Below are positions 54,603-63,281 of a stretch of 64,000 bases of DNA, in pieces. Made by a program: the position numbers and the translations under genes. The stretch covers positions 88,491 to 152,490 of the forward strand of contig NZ_CAJNBK010000016.1 in NCBI RefSeq assembly GCF_905220975.1, read 5' to 3'. Source of the stretch: Paraburkholderia haematera. GTDB lineage: Bacteria; Pseudomonadota; Gammaproteobacteria; Burkholderiales; Burkholderiaceae. A model generated the notes under the pieces. The model ran no database searches, was not told the origin of the DNA, and worked only from the letters and a program-made list of their open reading frames with translations. Each line of letters starts with the position of its first letter. Positions within the stretch are counted from its first letter, which is position 1.

Positions 54603-54753
54603 CGGACCTGAGCCCGGAATGGACCGCGATTATCCGGCATCTCAACCTGCCAACCTATGGCTTTGGCGCCGCTCCGGCGCTCGGACGCGGCCTCGCCGTC
54701 GCCCGGCGAGTATCCAGCCGCTTCAACCATCTCGACGAACGCCCGGCCACTAT

Positions 54754-54782
54754 TTGGCCAATAGTACTATTAATAGTACTTA
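54754..54782 (+). promoter_or_regulatory. dgoD promoter
   Basis: TTGGCC (54754-54759) and TACTTA (54777-54782) are 17 nt apart and enclose most of the palindrome. Confidence 0.5.
54763..54780. promoter_or_regulatory. Palindromic operator upstream of dgoD
   Basis: AGTACTATTAATAGTACT is a perfect 18-bp palindrome 82 bp before dgoD. It lies in the spacer and -10 region of the dgoD promoter, as expected for the GntR-type repressor encoded divergently. Confidence 0.75.
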
Positions 54783-54861
54783 AACGCGCTTTTGTTGTAG
54801 CATGTGAATCCTCGAAATTGCCTGCACACGCAGGCACCCAGGCCGCAAGGAGACGCACGCC

Positions 54862-56010
54862 ATGAAAATCACCAAGCTCGAAACCTTCATCGTCCCGCCG
54901 CGTTGGTGCTTCCTGAAGATCGAGACTGACGAAGGCATCGTCGGCTGGGGTGAGCCGGTGGTCGAAGGCCGCGCCCATACGGTGGCAGCCGCCGTCGAGG
55001 AACTGTCCGACTACCTGATCGGCAAAGACCCGCTGCTGATCGAAGACCACTGGCAGGTGATGTATCGCTCGGGCTTCTACCGCGGCGGCCCGATCACGAT
55101 GAGCGCGATCGCCGGTGTTGACCAGGCGCTATGGGACATCAAAGGCAAGCATCACGGCGTGCCGGTTCATGCGCTGCTGGGCGGCCAGGTGCGCGACAGG
55201 ATCAAGGTGTATTCGTGGATCGGCGGCGACCGTCCGAGCGACGTCGCGAACAACGCGCGCGCCGTGGTCGAACGCGGCTTCAAGGCGGTGAAGATGAACG
55301 GCTCGGAAGAGTTGCAGATCATCGACACCTTCGACAAGGTGCAAGGCGTCATCAACAACGTCGCCGCCGTGCGCGAAGCGGTTGGACCGAACATCGGCAT
55401 CGGCGTGGACTTCCACGGCCGCGTGCATAAGCCGATGGCGAAAGTGCTGGCCAAAGAACTCGACCCGTACAAACTGCTCTTCATCGAAGAGCCGGTGCTG
55501 TCGGAAAACGCGGAAGCCTTGCGCGACATCGTCAATCAGACCAACACGCCGATCGCTTTGGGCGAACGTCTGTATTCGCGCTGGGACTTCAAGCACATCC
55601 TGTCGGGCGGCTACGTCGACATCATCCAGCCTGACGCGTCGCACGCGGGCGGAATTACCGAGTGCCGCAAGATCGCCTCGATGGCCGAGGCGTACGACGT
55701 CGCGCTCGCGCTGCACTGCCCGCTGGGTCCGATTGCGCTGGCCACCTGCCTGCAGATCGACGCGGTGAGTTACAACGCGTTCATTCAGGAACAGAGCCTG
55801 GGCATTCACTACAACCAGGGCAACGACCTGCTCGACTACATCAGGAACCCCGAAGTCTTCAAATACGAAGACGGTTTCGTGTCGATTCCGCAAGGCCCGG
55901 GACTCGGTATCGAAGTGAACGAAGAGAAGGTGCGTGAGATGGCAAAGATCGGCCACCGCTGGCGCAATCCGGTGTGGCGCCACGAAGATGGCAGCGTCGC
56001 GGAATGGTAA
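54862..56010 (+). CDS. dgoD: D-galactonate dehydratase
   Basis: This 382-residue enolase-superfamily enzyme begins MKITKLETFIVPPRWCFLKI and has the DgoD blocks GRAHTVAAAVEELSDYLIGKDP, the metal-binding acidic residues in GVDFHGR, LFIEEPVLSEN and ALGERLYSRWDF, and DASHAGGITECRKIA with the catalytic His. It dehydrates D-galactonate to 2-keto-3-deoxygalactonate. AAGGAGA precedes the start. The other dgo genes (kinase, aldolase, transporter) are not nearby. Confidence 0.93.
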   Translation: MKITKLETFIVPPRWCFLKIETDEGIVGWGEPVVEGRAHTVAAAVEELSDYLIGKDPLLIEDHWQVMYRSGFYRGGPITMSAIAGVDQALWDIKGKHHGVPVHALLGGQVRDRIKVYSWIGGDRPSDVANNARAVVERGFKAVKMNGSEELQIIDTFDKVQGVINNVAAVREAVGPNIGIGVDFHGRVHKPMAKVLAKELDPYKLLFIEEPVLSENAEALRDIVNQTNTPIALGERLYSRWDFKHILSGGYVDIIQPDASHAGGITECRKIASMAEAYDVALALHCPLGPIALATCLQIDAVSYNAFIQEQSLGIHYNQGNDLLDYIRNPEVFKYEDGFVSIPQGPGLGIEVNEEKVREMAKIGHRWRNPVWRHEDGSVAEW

Positions 56011-56039
56011 ATGTGTGACGGCTTAACGGCTTGATGAAG

Positions 56040-56066
56040 CGCCGCCTACGGGCGGCGTTTTTTTTC
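56040..56066 (+). terminator. Terminator after dgoD
   Basis: A 7-bp GC stem, CGCCGCC/GGCGGCG, has a 4-nt loop and is followed by nine T residues, 30 bp after the dgoD stop. Confidence 0.88.
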
Positions 56067-56298
56067 CAGCGCTCGGCGCACGCGTTACGGGACCGTGACG
56101 CGCGCGGCGTCGCAGTTACGTAACATCACGGACCGAAATGGTCTGAATCCACCCTTTCGGGCTTTTCAAACACCCCGGCTCCACATTGCGCAAAGCCTTA
56201 CCCAGAAAGGCTTTCCCGCCGTTTGTTCGACATCGGACATACGCATGGCCCACTCCTTGCTCAAATGCATTCAAACAACACATGCATCGGGGAACATC

Positions 56299-56601
56299 AT
56301 GGGCGAATTCCTTCCAGACTATCTGCTCCGTGAACAGGCCGCCGTCGGCGCGCTGGTGGTGTTCGGCGTGCTTCGCATCTTCGGCGCGATGCTCGCCTAT
56401 GAGCGCGGCTGGCGTATCTCTGTGGTCGAAAAGTGCTTTATCGCGGCTGCGGTGCTGTACTGCCTGCCGCAGCTCTTCGATCTGCTGACGCACATGTACG
56501 GCTCGCGCGCCGCGGGCGCGGAACTGGAAGGCAAGGCAGCGGGTTGCGCGATCGCGCTCTTCTGCGCGCCGATTCTCGGGCATCGGCTCGGCCTCGAATA
56601 A
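56299..56601 (+). CDS. Small membrane protein of unknown function
   Basis: This 100-residue protein has two to three hydrophobic segments (VGALVVFGVLRIFGAMLAY, CFIAAAVLYCLPQLFDLL and AAGCAIALFCAPILG). GGGGA lies 7 nt before the ATG. Longer in-frame starts at 56095 or 56245 have no good ribosome-binding site. No family was recognised. Another small gene follows after 17 bp and may be co-transcribed. Confidence 0.6.
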   Translation: MGEFLPDYLLREQAAVGALVVFGVLRIFGAMLAYERGWRISVVEKCFIAAAVLYCLPQLFDLLTHMYGSRAAGAELEGKAAGCAIALFCAPILGHRLGLE

Positions 56602-56618
56602 CCGGGTTCATCGAACAG

Positions 56619-56858
56619 ATGCTCACCATGCGACTGGGAAAGAGACCTTCAAGACCCACTAAACCCGCCTACCGCGCCGGCGACATCCTGACGCTCAGGT
56701 CCGGCGGACGCCCAATGACTGCCACCTGGAGCGGACCGGTGCTGTTCGCGCCGGGCAACTGGCTGATCTGCCAGTGGTTCGGCAACGACGGCGAACTGCA
56801 GCAGGAGATGTTTCCCGAGGAGACGCTCGCACGGGTGCACAACGCGCTCGCCGCCTAG
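56619..56858 (+). CDS. YodC-like (DUF2158) small protein
   Basis: This 79-residue protein has the YodC pattern: YRAGDILTLRSGGRPMT, then LICQWFGNDGELQQEMFPEETL. The function of the family is unknown. A second ATG at 56628 is also possible. A strong terminator follows. Confidence 0.78.
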   Translation: MLTMRLGKRPSRPTKPAYRAGDILTLRSGGRPMTATWSGPVLFAPGNWLICQWFGNDGELQQEMFPEETLARVHNALAA

Positions 56859-56916
56859 AGGGCAATAGCAGAGTAGCAACGGATCAGCCGGCCACCGCCG
56901 GGCGACCGTGTGTATT

Positions 56917-56950
56917 GCGCCGCACGCCTTTGCAGTGCGGCGCTTTTTTT
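56917..56950. terminator. Intrinsic terminator
   Basis: A 9-bp stem, GCGCCGCAC/GTGCGGCGC, with a 9-nt loop is followed by seven T residues. It ends the plus-strand small-gene transcript just before the convergent copD stop. Confidence 0.88.
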
Positions 56951-56954
56951 AGTT

Positions 56955-57884
56955 TCAGCCCAACGCGGCGAATGCCGGCACACTGTGCGACAACACCGCC
57001 GCTGCGACGAACACGCCGATTATCGCCAGCGCCTCAAGATACAGCACGTTGACGAAGGTATGCGCGTCCATCGTCGAGGCCGTGCGGCGCAGGCGCGGCA
57101 GCGCCAGGAAGCGGTTGAGTCCGCCGAGCACCAGCGCAAGCGCGACCAGCACAAGCTTCAGCGTCAACACATGGCCCCACGTGCTCATCTGGATCGCTTC
57201 GAATGAGCCGCCCGAACCGCGCACGGCATTGAAGATACCGGTAAGCAGCACCAGTCCGACGGCCACCACCGATACGTTCGACACCTGCGTCGCCGTGCGG
57301 ATCAGCATCCCACGGGCGGTCGACGTGCCGAGCGCCGGCAGGACCGAGAGCCCCGCCGCCATCGCCAGCCCACCCCAGACGCTCGTGACCAGCACATGCA
57401 ACGTCTGCATGCCGATTGCCGCCGACGCGGGGCCGGCGTCGGCCGCATGCCCAAGCGACGCCTTGCCCGCCGCGATCGCGATCACCGCGAGCCACAGCAG
57501 CGCATTGCGCAGCATGCCCGTATGACTGGCCATGGCCGTGCCCAGCAACACCAGCGCGCCGGCAAACGCCACGCTCCAGCCATAGCCCACATGGGTTTGC
57601 GTCAGCACGGTCGGCACCACGCCGATAGCCGACGGCAACGCCACGCCGCTCATCGACGCCGCCTGATACAACAGCCAGCCAAGATCCGCGAGCACCAGCA
57701 CGACGGTGGCCGTCAGCATCGACCGTTGCGCGCGCAACCAGGCGGGCCGTGCCGGCGCGATCTTGACCTGCGCGTCTTTGGCGAGCCACGCGCCGAGCAA
57801 CGCCGATCCGACGGCAAACGCAAACGCGACATTCATGAGCGCGGCCATGGCGACCTGCCCGATCCACAGTCCGTCCATGCTCAT
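56955..57884 (-). CDS. copD: CopD-family copper import/resistance membrane protein
   Basis: This 309-residue protein has eight or so helices and CopD features (VGYGWSVAFAGALVLLG, HVLVTSVWGGLAMAAGL, GHVLTLKLVLVALALVLGGLNR). Its ATG overlaps the copC stop by 4 bp, so the two are translated together. CopC binds copper in the periplasm and CopD moves it across the inner membrane. No CopA/CopB or CopR/CopS genes are adjacent. Confidence 0.88.
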   Translation of the reverse strand: MSMDGLWIGQVAMAALMNVAFAFAVGSALLGAWLAKDAQVKIAPARPAWLRAQRSMLTATVVLVLADLGWLLYQAASMSGVALPSAIGVVPTVLTQTHVGYGWSVAFAGALVLLGTAMASHTGMLRNALLWLAVIAIAAGKASLGHAADAGPASAAIGMQTLHVLVTSVWGGLAMAAGLSVLPALGTSTARGMLIRTATQVSNVSVVAVGLVLLTGIFNAVRGSGGSFEAIQMSTWGHVLTLKLVLVALALVLGGLNRFLALPRLRRTASTMDAHTFVNVLYLEALAIIGVFVAAAVLSHSVPAFAALG

Positions 57885-58258
57885 TTGACGATGAACGCAA
57901 AGTCGCCCTGGGTGCGGTGGCCGTCCGTGGCAACCGCAGTCCACCGCACCGCGTAGCGGCCGGCCGTCAACGGCGGCAGCGCCAGATGCATCACCTTTGC
58001 ATCACTCTTGTCGACTTGCGCCGCAGCCGACGCGGCGGGCTTGCCGCTCGCGTCGCTCAGTTCGATCTTGCTGAAAGCCGGTTCGAGCGGCTCGGTGAAA
58101 CGGATCGTCACTTCAGTGACGGCGGCCACCTGGGCGTTCGCCGCCGGCTCGCTCGACACCAGATGCGCATGCGCGAAAGCCGTGGACGTCATGACCAGCG
58201 CAGCAGCGCCGAGCGTCAACGCACGCAGCGCCGGACGGGAAAAATTGAATAGCTTCAT
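57881..58258 (-). CDS. copC: CopC-family periplasmic copper-binding protein
   Basis: This 125-residue protein has a signal peptide (ALTLGAAALVMTSTAFA) and a mature start HAHLVSSEPAANAQV, whose N-terminal His can bind Cu(II). The CopC sandwich ends with the conserved YAVRWTAVATDGHRTQGDFAF. Met-rich Cu(I) ligands are not evident, as in Cu(II)-only CopC forms. It heads copCD and is divergent from the cytochrome genes. Confidence 0.9.
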   Translation of the reverse strand: MKLFNFSRPALRALTLGAAALVMTSTAFAHAHLVSSEPAANAQVAAVTEVTIRFTEPLEPAFSKIELSDASGKPAASAAAQVDKSDAKVMHLALPPLTAGRYAVRWTAVATDGHRTQGDFAFIVK

Positions 58259-58627
58259 GTAAGGCCGATAGCTTGTGGAAAGTAAAACAATGGACGTTGA
58301 GCCAAGGGGCGTGTGCTTCGAACAGACGCCGGCGCGCCCGGAAGTGTACGCTTCGATAGTTGGCGCGCGCGTCGGTTCAACCTGCTTTGTTTCACAAACC
58401 GGCCGGGACGGCACGTGCGCCGGCGATCCCGCGAACAAAATTGAGACGACCGGGCCACTTGCCAGCCGGTGGTACGCGTCAAACTGTCGCATGCCTGTGA
58501 CAGCTGGAACCTTCTCTAATGTGGCAAATAGTCACCATCACCCTTCGATGATAGAATTCCGCGTCGCCGCAGCGCCGGCTGCCCTTCACACCGAGCCGCT
58601 CGAAGTTCGGTCAGGTCCCCGATTTTG
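58259..58627. other. 369-bp divergent intergenic region, copC and cytochrome genes
   Basis: No gene is seen here. A weak plus-strand promoter candidate is TAGTCA (58529-58534) with TAGAAT (58552-58557) at 17 nt spacing, about 70 nt before the cytochrome start. No clear copper-regulator box was found. Confidence 0.4.
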
Positions 58628-59359
58628 ATGGAGTTACGCGTGTCTTCAAGACGCATTTTCCGCCCGTTGCTTGCCCTTCTGCTGATCGGCTCCGCGGGTG
58701 TCTATAGCGCTGCGAAAGCGCAGACTCAACCGAAGGCCCCCGATACGATGGAAGCGCGCGTGCAAGGCTGCACGGCCTGCCACGGCTCGCATGGCCAAGG
58801 TACTGACAACGACTACTTCCCGCGTCTGGCGGGCAAGCCGGCTGATTATCTGTACAACCAGTTGCAGAACTTCCGCGAAGGGCGCCGCAAGTACCCGCCT
58901 ATGAACTATCTCGTCACGTATCTTTCTGACGACTACCTTCATCAGATCGCAACGTACTTCTCGCAGCAACGTCCGCCGTACCCCACGCCGGCCAAGCCGA
59001 CCGTGTCGGCGAGCATCGTTGCGCGCGGCCAGCAGATCGTCCTGAACGGCGACGCATCCAAACAGATTCCGGCTTGCGCGGCTTGCCACGGCAAGGCGCT
59101 GACCGGCATGGAACCCGCTATCCCGGGTCTGGTCGGCCTGCATGCTGACTACATCAGCGCGCAATTGGGCGCATGGCGTTCGGGCTCGCGCCATGCCATC
59201 GCACCGGATTGCATGCACACCATCGCCACCCGCCTGACTGACGAAGACGTGAACGCCGTTGCTGCCTGGCTTTCCACGCAAAAGGCTCCACAAAACCCCG
59301 TGCCGGCTCCGGCCCGCTCGTTGAAGACTCCGCTTGCCTGCGGCAGCGAACCGCAATAA
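58628..59359 (+). CDS. Dihaem cytochrome c (c4-like)
   Basis: This 243-residue exported protein has an N-terminal signal (LLALLLIGSAGVYSAAKAQ) and two CxxCH haem sites, CTACH and CAACH, in two similar c4-like halves. Met ligands are available in each half. It probably carries electrons in the periplasm. The ATG at 58628 directly follows a TTG; GGTC is the only nearby ribosome-site-like sequence. The next cytochrome gene follows after 21 bp, so they are one operon. Confidence 0.88.
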   Translation: MELRVSSRRIFRPLLALLLIGSAGVYSAAKAQTQPKAPDTMEARVQGCTACHGSHGQGTDNDYFPRLAGKPADYLYNQLQNFREGRRKYPPMNYLVTYLSDDYLHQIATYFSQQRPPYPTPAKPTVSASIVARGQQIVLNGDASKQIPACAACHGKALTGMEPAIPGLVGLHADYISAQLGAWRSGSRHAIAPDCMHTIATRLTDEDVNAVAAWLSTQKAPQNPVPAPARSLKTPLACGSEPQ

Positions 59360-59380
59360 GGCACCGGGAGAGACACTCAA

Positions 59381-60679
59381 ATGAAACGCAAGTCTTTGTT
59401 CGCCCTCTCGGCAGTCGTCGTCGTAGCGGCTGCCGCACTCGTTCCCGTCCTGTGGTCGGGCGGCGACAACCTGCATAACGGCACGGCCATGGCGGCCACG
59501 CCCGCCGACCAGGCCGCGCTGATCAAGAAGGGCGAGTACCTCGCCCGTGCCGGCGACTGTATCGCCTGCCACACGGTGCGCGGCGGCAAGCAGTTTGCCG
59601 GCGGCCTGCCGATGCTGACGCCGTTCGGCACGATGTTCACGCCGAACATCACGCCTGACGACCAGTACGGTATCGGCAAGTGGACGCAGGACGACTTCTA
59701 CCGTGCGATGCATACGGGCCGTTCGAAAGACGGCAGCCTGCTGTATCCGGGCTTCCCGTTCACGAGCTACACGAAGGTCACGCGCGCCGACTCGGACGCG
59801 ATCTACGCGTACCTGCGCTCGGTTACGCCGGTCAACGTGCCGAGCCGTCCGCACGAACTGAAATTCCCGTTCAACCAGCGCAACATGCTGATCGGCTGGC
59901 GCACGCTGTTCTTCCGCGAAGGCGAGTACAAGGCTGATCCGACCAAGTCGGTCGAATGGAACCGTGGTGCGTACCTGATCGAAGGCCTCGGCCACTGCGG
60001 CATGTGCCACACGTCGATCAATGCAATGGGCGGCCCGGTCAACTCGGCTGCGTTCGCCGGCGGCTTGATCCCGCTGCAGAACTGGTATGCACCGTCGTTG
60101 ACGTCGAACAAGGAAGCCGGCCTCGGCGACTGGGAAACCAAAGATATCGCCGACCTGCTGAAGACCGGTGTATCGCAGCGCGGCGCGGTGTTCGGTCCGA
60201 TGGCTGAAGTGGTTCACAACAGCCTGCAGTACATGTCGGACGAGGACATCAACGCGATGGCCACGTACCTGAAGACGATTCCGCAGAAGAGCGAAGCGCC
60301 GGAACCGCTGCAGCTCGAAACTTCGGAAAAGTTCGGTGGCGAACTGTTGAAGCAGGGTCAGAAGATCTACGCTGACAACTGCGCGAAGTGCCACGCGGAA
60401 AATGGCCTCGGCATGCCACACGCCTTCCCGCCGCTCGCGAACAACCAGTCGATCCAGATGCCGTCGGCGGTCAACCCGATCCGTATGGTGCTGAACGGCG
60501 GTTACCCGCCGAGCACGGAAGCCAATCCGCATCCGTACGGCATGCCGCCGTTTGCTCAGGCGCTGTCGAACACGGAAGTGGCCGCCGTCGTGACGTACAT
60601 TCGTATGTCCTGGGGCAACCACGGTACGGCTGTGTCGCCGCAGCAAGTGTCTGATCTGCGTTCGGCGCCGCTCGACTAA
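59381..60679 (+). CDS. Trihaem cytochrome c, alcohol/gluconate dehydrogenase type
   Basis: This 432-residue protein has an N-terminal membrane/signal segment (LFALSAVVVVAAAALVPVLW) and three CxxCH sites: CIACH, CGMCH and CAKCH. This is the layout of the membrane cytochrome subunit of periplasmic alcohol, gluconate or sorbosone dehydrogenases, which passes electrons to ubiquinone or an oxidase. No dehydrogenase subunit is next to it; the partner may be the upstream dihaem cytochrome. GGGAGAG precedes the start. Confidence 0.88.
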   Translation: MKRKSLFALSAVVVVAAAALVPVLWSGGDNLHNGTAMAATPADQAALIKKGEYLARAGDCIACHTVRGGKQFAGGLPMLTPFGTMFTPNITPDDQYGIGKWTQDDFYRAMHTGRSKDGSLLYPGFPFTSYTKVTRADSDAIYAYLRSVTPVNVPSRPHELKFPFNQRNMLIGWRTLFFREGEYKADPTKSVEWNRGAYLIEGLGHCGMCHTSINAMGGPVNSAAFAGGLIPLQNWYAPSLTSNKEAGLGDWETKDIADLLKTGVSQRGAVFGPMAEVVHNSLQYMSDEDINAMATYLKTIPQKSEAPEPLQLETSEKFGGELLKQGQKIYADNCAKCHAENGLGMPHAFPPLANNQSIQMPSAVNPIRMVLNGGYPPSTEANPHPYGMPPFAQALSNTEVAAVVTYIRMSWGNHGTAVSPQQVSDLRSAPLD

Positions 60680-60698
60680 GCAGCGCGAGATGCACCTG

Positions 60699-60741
60699 GG
60701 GCGCGGCCTGCGAAATAACGCGGCCGCGCCCTTCGTTTTTT
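60699..60741 (+). terminator. Terminator after the cytochrome operon
   Basis: A 10-bp stem, GGGCGCGGCC/GGCCGCGCCC, is followed by TTCGTTTTTTC, 20 bp after the stop codon. Confidence 0.82.
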
Positions 60742-60801
60742 CAGGACCGGTATCATGTGGGTGGTATAAACCCTGATGGAACCGCGCAGGAGGAAAGAGC
60801 C

Positions 60802-61422
60802 GTGCATGTCGGTGAGCGTTTCAACAGCATTACCCATCTCGTCGGCGCCGTGCTGTCGGTGGCGGGGCTGGCTACGCTCGTGACAATGGGCGCGCTCGAC
60901 GGCGACGCGTACAAGGTGGTGAGTTTCAGTGTCTACGGTGCGATGCTGATCGTGCTGTATGCTATCTCGACGCTTTACCACAGCGTGCGCAACCCGCGTG
61001 TCAAAGCGGTTCTGCAAAAATGCGACCATTCGGCGATCTACCTGTTGATCGCCGGCAGCTACACCCCGTTCACGCTTGTCACCTTGCGCGGACCGTGGGG
61101 CTGGTCGCTATTTGGCGTAAGCTGGGGGCTCGCCGCTCTCGGCATCGTGCAGGAACTGACGCTCGGGCGACGCACCCGCAGCGTTTCGATGGTGCTGTAT
61201 GTATTGATGGGATGGCTCGCGCTCGTTGCCGTCCGCCCGCTGGTTCAAGCTTTACCAGCAGCGGGTACCGCCTGGCTCGTGGCCGGCGGGATCATCTACA
61301 GCGTCGGTATCTACTTCTTCATCAACGACGAGCGCATCCGGCACGGACATGGTATCTGGCACCTGTTCGTACTGGCGGGCAGTCTGTGTCAATTCGTCAG
61401 TGTTGCGCGCTACGTCGCGTGA
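60802..61422 (+). CDS. Hemolysin III-family membrane protein
   Basis: This 206-residue, seven-helix protein has the HlyIII/PAQR pattern: GERFNSITHLVGAVLS at the start, YAISTLYHS, KCDHSAIYLLIAGSYTPF and a final GHGIWHLFVLAGSLCQF with the conserved metal-site histidines. Its function in bacteria is not settled. The GTG at 60802 is preferred because AGGAGGA lies 9 nt upstream; the earlier frame start at 60757 has none. Confidence 0.88.
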   Translation: MHVGERFNSITHLVGAVLSVAGLATLVTMGALDGDAYKVVSFSVYGAMLIVLYAISTLYHSVRNPRVKAVLQKCDHSAIYLLIAGSYTPFTLVTLRGPWGWSLFGVSWGLAALGIVQELTLGRRTRSVSMVLYVLMGWLALVAVRPLVQALPAAGTAWLVAGGIIYSVGIYFFINDERIRHGHGIWHLFVLAGSLCQFVSVARYVA

Positions 61423-61655
61423 CATCCCACGGCGGCGAAATGCAACTTAAGGCCAGTCAACGTGTCTGCATAGCGCGTTGAAGCATTCGGCACGCGTATG
61501 AAGCGTGCCGCCGATTTCTCTGCGACCGGAACTAGGCTTCGGCCTCGAACGCGCCATGCGGGCGTGTTCATGCCGTGCTTGTGCCTGTTTGAGCCCGCTT
61601 GGGCCGGATCAGGCCCCTGTGTGCCGTTCGCGAAACTGCATTGCAAAGAGCATTT

Positions 61656-63221
61656 ATGTCTTTTGATTCCCTCGGCTTGTCCGAACCGCTGGTCCGCGCT
61701 GTACACGAACTCGGCTACACCACCCCGACTCCGATCCAGACGCAAGCGATCCCCGCCGTGCTGAACGGCGGCGACCTGCTGGCCGGCGCGCAGACCGGCA
61801 CCGGCAAGACCGCCGGCTTCACGCTGCCGATCCTGCAGCGCCTGAACACCATGCCCGCCGTCACCACGGCGTCGGGCAAGCGCGCCGTGCGCGCGCTGAT
61901 CCTCACGCCGACGCGTGAGCTGGCCGCACAGGTCGAAGAAAGCGTGCGCGCCTATGGCAAGTACCTGAAGCTGAAGTCGACCGTGATGTTCGGCGGCGTC
62001 GGCATCAATCCGCAAATCGGCGCGCTGCGCAGCGGCGTGGACATCGTCGTCGCGACGCCGGGCCGTTTGCTCGACCACATGCAGCAGAAGACCATCGACC
62101 TGTCGCATCTCGAGATTCTGGTGCTCGACGAAGCTGACCGCATGCTCGACATGGGCTTCATCCACGACATCAAGCGCGTGCTCGCGAAGCTGCCGCCGAA
62201 GCGTCAGAACCTGCTGTTCTCGGCCACCTTCTCCGACGAGATCAAGACGCTCGCCGACAATCTGCTCGACTCGCCGGCGCTGATCGAAGTCGCCCGCCGC
62301 AACACGACGGCTGAGACGGTCGCGCAGAAGATTCACCCGGTCGACCGCGACAAGAAGCGTGAAATGCTCACGCACCTTATCAAGCAACACAACTGGCACC
62401 AGGTGCTGGTGTTCACGCGCACCAAGCATGGCGCAAACCGCCTCGCCGAACAGCTGACCAAAGACAGCATCAGCGCGCTGGCGATTCACGGCAACAAGAG
62501 CCAGTCAGCCCGTACCCGTGCGCTCGCCGAGTTCAAGGACGGTACGCTGCAAGTGCTGGTCGCCACCGACATCGCGGCCCGCGGCATCGATATCGATCAA
62601 CTGCCGCACGTGGTCAACTACGATCTGCCGAACGTGCCGGAAGACTACGTGCACCGCATCGGCCGCACAGGTCGCGCAGGCGCGACGGGCGAAGCGATCT
62701 CGCTGGTGTGCGTTGACGAACTGCAACTGCTGAAGGACATCGAGAAGCTGATCAAGCGTCCGGTGCCGCAGGAAGTGATCGCCGGTTTCGAACCGGATCC
62801 GACCGCAAAGCCGGAGCCGATTCTGCGTCGCGGCCAGGGTGGCGGTGGCGGTGGTGGCCGTTCGCCGCGTCAAGGTCAAGGTGCGCCGAAACGTGACGGC
62901 GCATCGTCGTCGGCAAAGCCGGCGCAACGTTCGGGGCAACGTCCGTCGAATGGTCAGCAGCAGCCGAAGCCGCAAGGTGCGAAGCCGGCCGGCAACGGCG
63001 GTCAGCCGCGCCGCGACGGCCAGCGCCATGACGGCCAGCCGCGTGCAGCGGCGCACGAAGGCAGCGCTGCGCAACACGCCCCGCGCAAGCCGCAGGGCGC
63101 GAAGCCGCAGGGCGCAAAGCCGCAAGGCGGCAATCCGGGTGCGTTGCTGGGTGGCGCAAAGCCGCGCAACGACGGCCCGCGTGGCGGCCAGCCTACGCGC
63201 AGCGGTCAGCGCGGCCGCTAA
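61656..63221 (+). CDS. rhlE: DEAD-box RNA helicase RhlE
   Basis: This 521-residue protein has motif Q (GYTTPTPIQ), AQTGTGKTAGF, PTRELAAQV, VLDEADRMLDMGF, SAT, and HRIGRTGRAG. The C-terminal 130 residues are Gly/Arg/Gln/Lys-rich with KPQGA repeats, typical of RhlE tails that bind RNA. It unwinds structured RNA, for example in ribosome assembly. The ATG at 61656 starts MSFDSLGLSEPLVRAV, the usual start. Confidence 0.93.
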   Translation: MSFDSLGLSEPLVRAVHELGYTTPTPIQTQAIPAVLNGGDLLAGAQTGTGKTAGFTLPILQRLNTMPAVTTASGKRAVRALILTPTRELAAQVEESVRAYGKYLKLKSTVMFGGVGINPQIGALRSGVDIVVATPGRLLDHMQQKTIDLSHLEILVLDEADRMLDMGFIHDIKRVLAKLPPKRQNLLFSATFSDEIKTLADNLLDSPALIEVARRNTTAETVAQKIHPVDRDKKREMLTHLIKQHNWHQVLVFTRTKHGANRLAEQLTKDSISALAIHGNKSQSARTRALAEFKDGTLQVLVATDIAARGIDIDQLPHVVNYDLPNVPEDYVHRIGRTGRAGATGEAISLVCVDELQLLKDIEKLIKRPVPQEVIAGFEPDPTAKPEPILRRGQGGGGGGGRSPRQGQGAPKRDGASSSAKPAQRSGQRPSNGQQQPKPQGAKPAGNGGQPRRDGQRHDGQPRAAAHEGSAAQHAPRKPQGAKPQGAKPQGGNPGALLGGAKPRNDGPRGGQPTRSGQRGR

Positions 63222-63281
63222 GTGGCCGCTTAGTGGCCCCTAAGTTTCAGGCACTGCCTGCTCGCTAGCCGTCGTCCCAGA

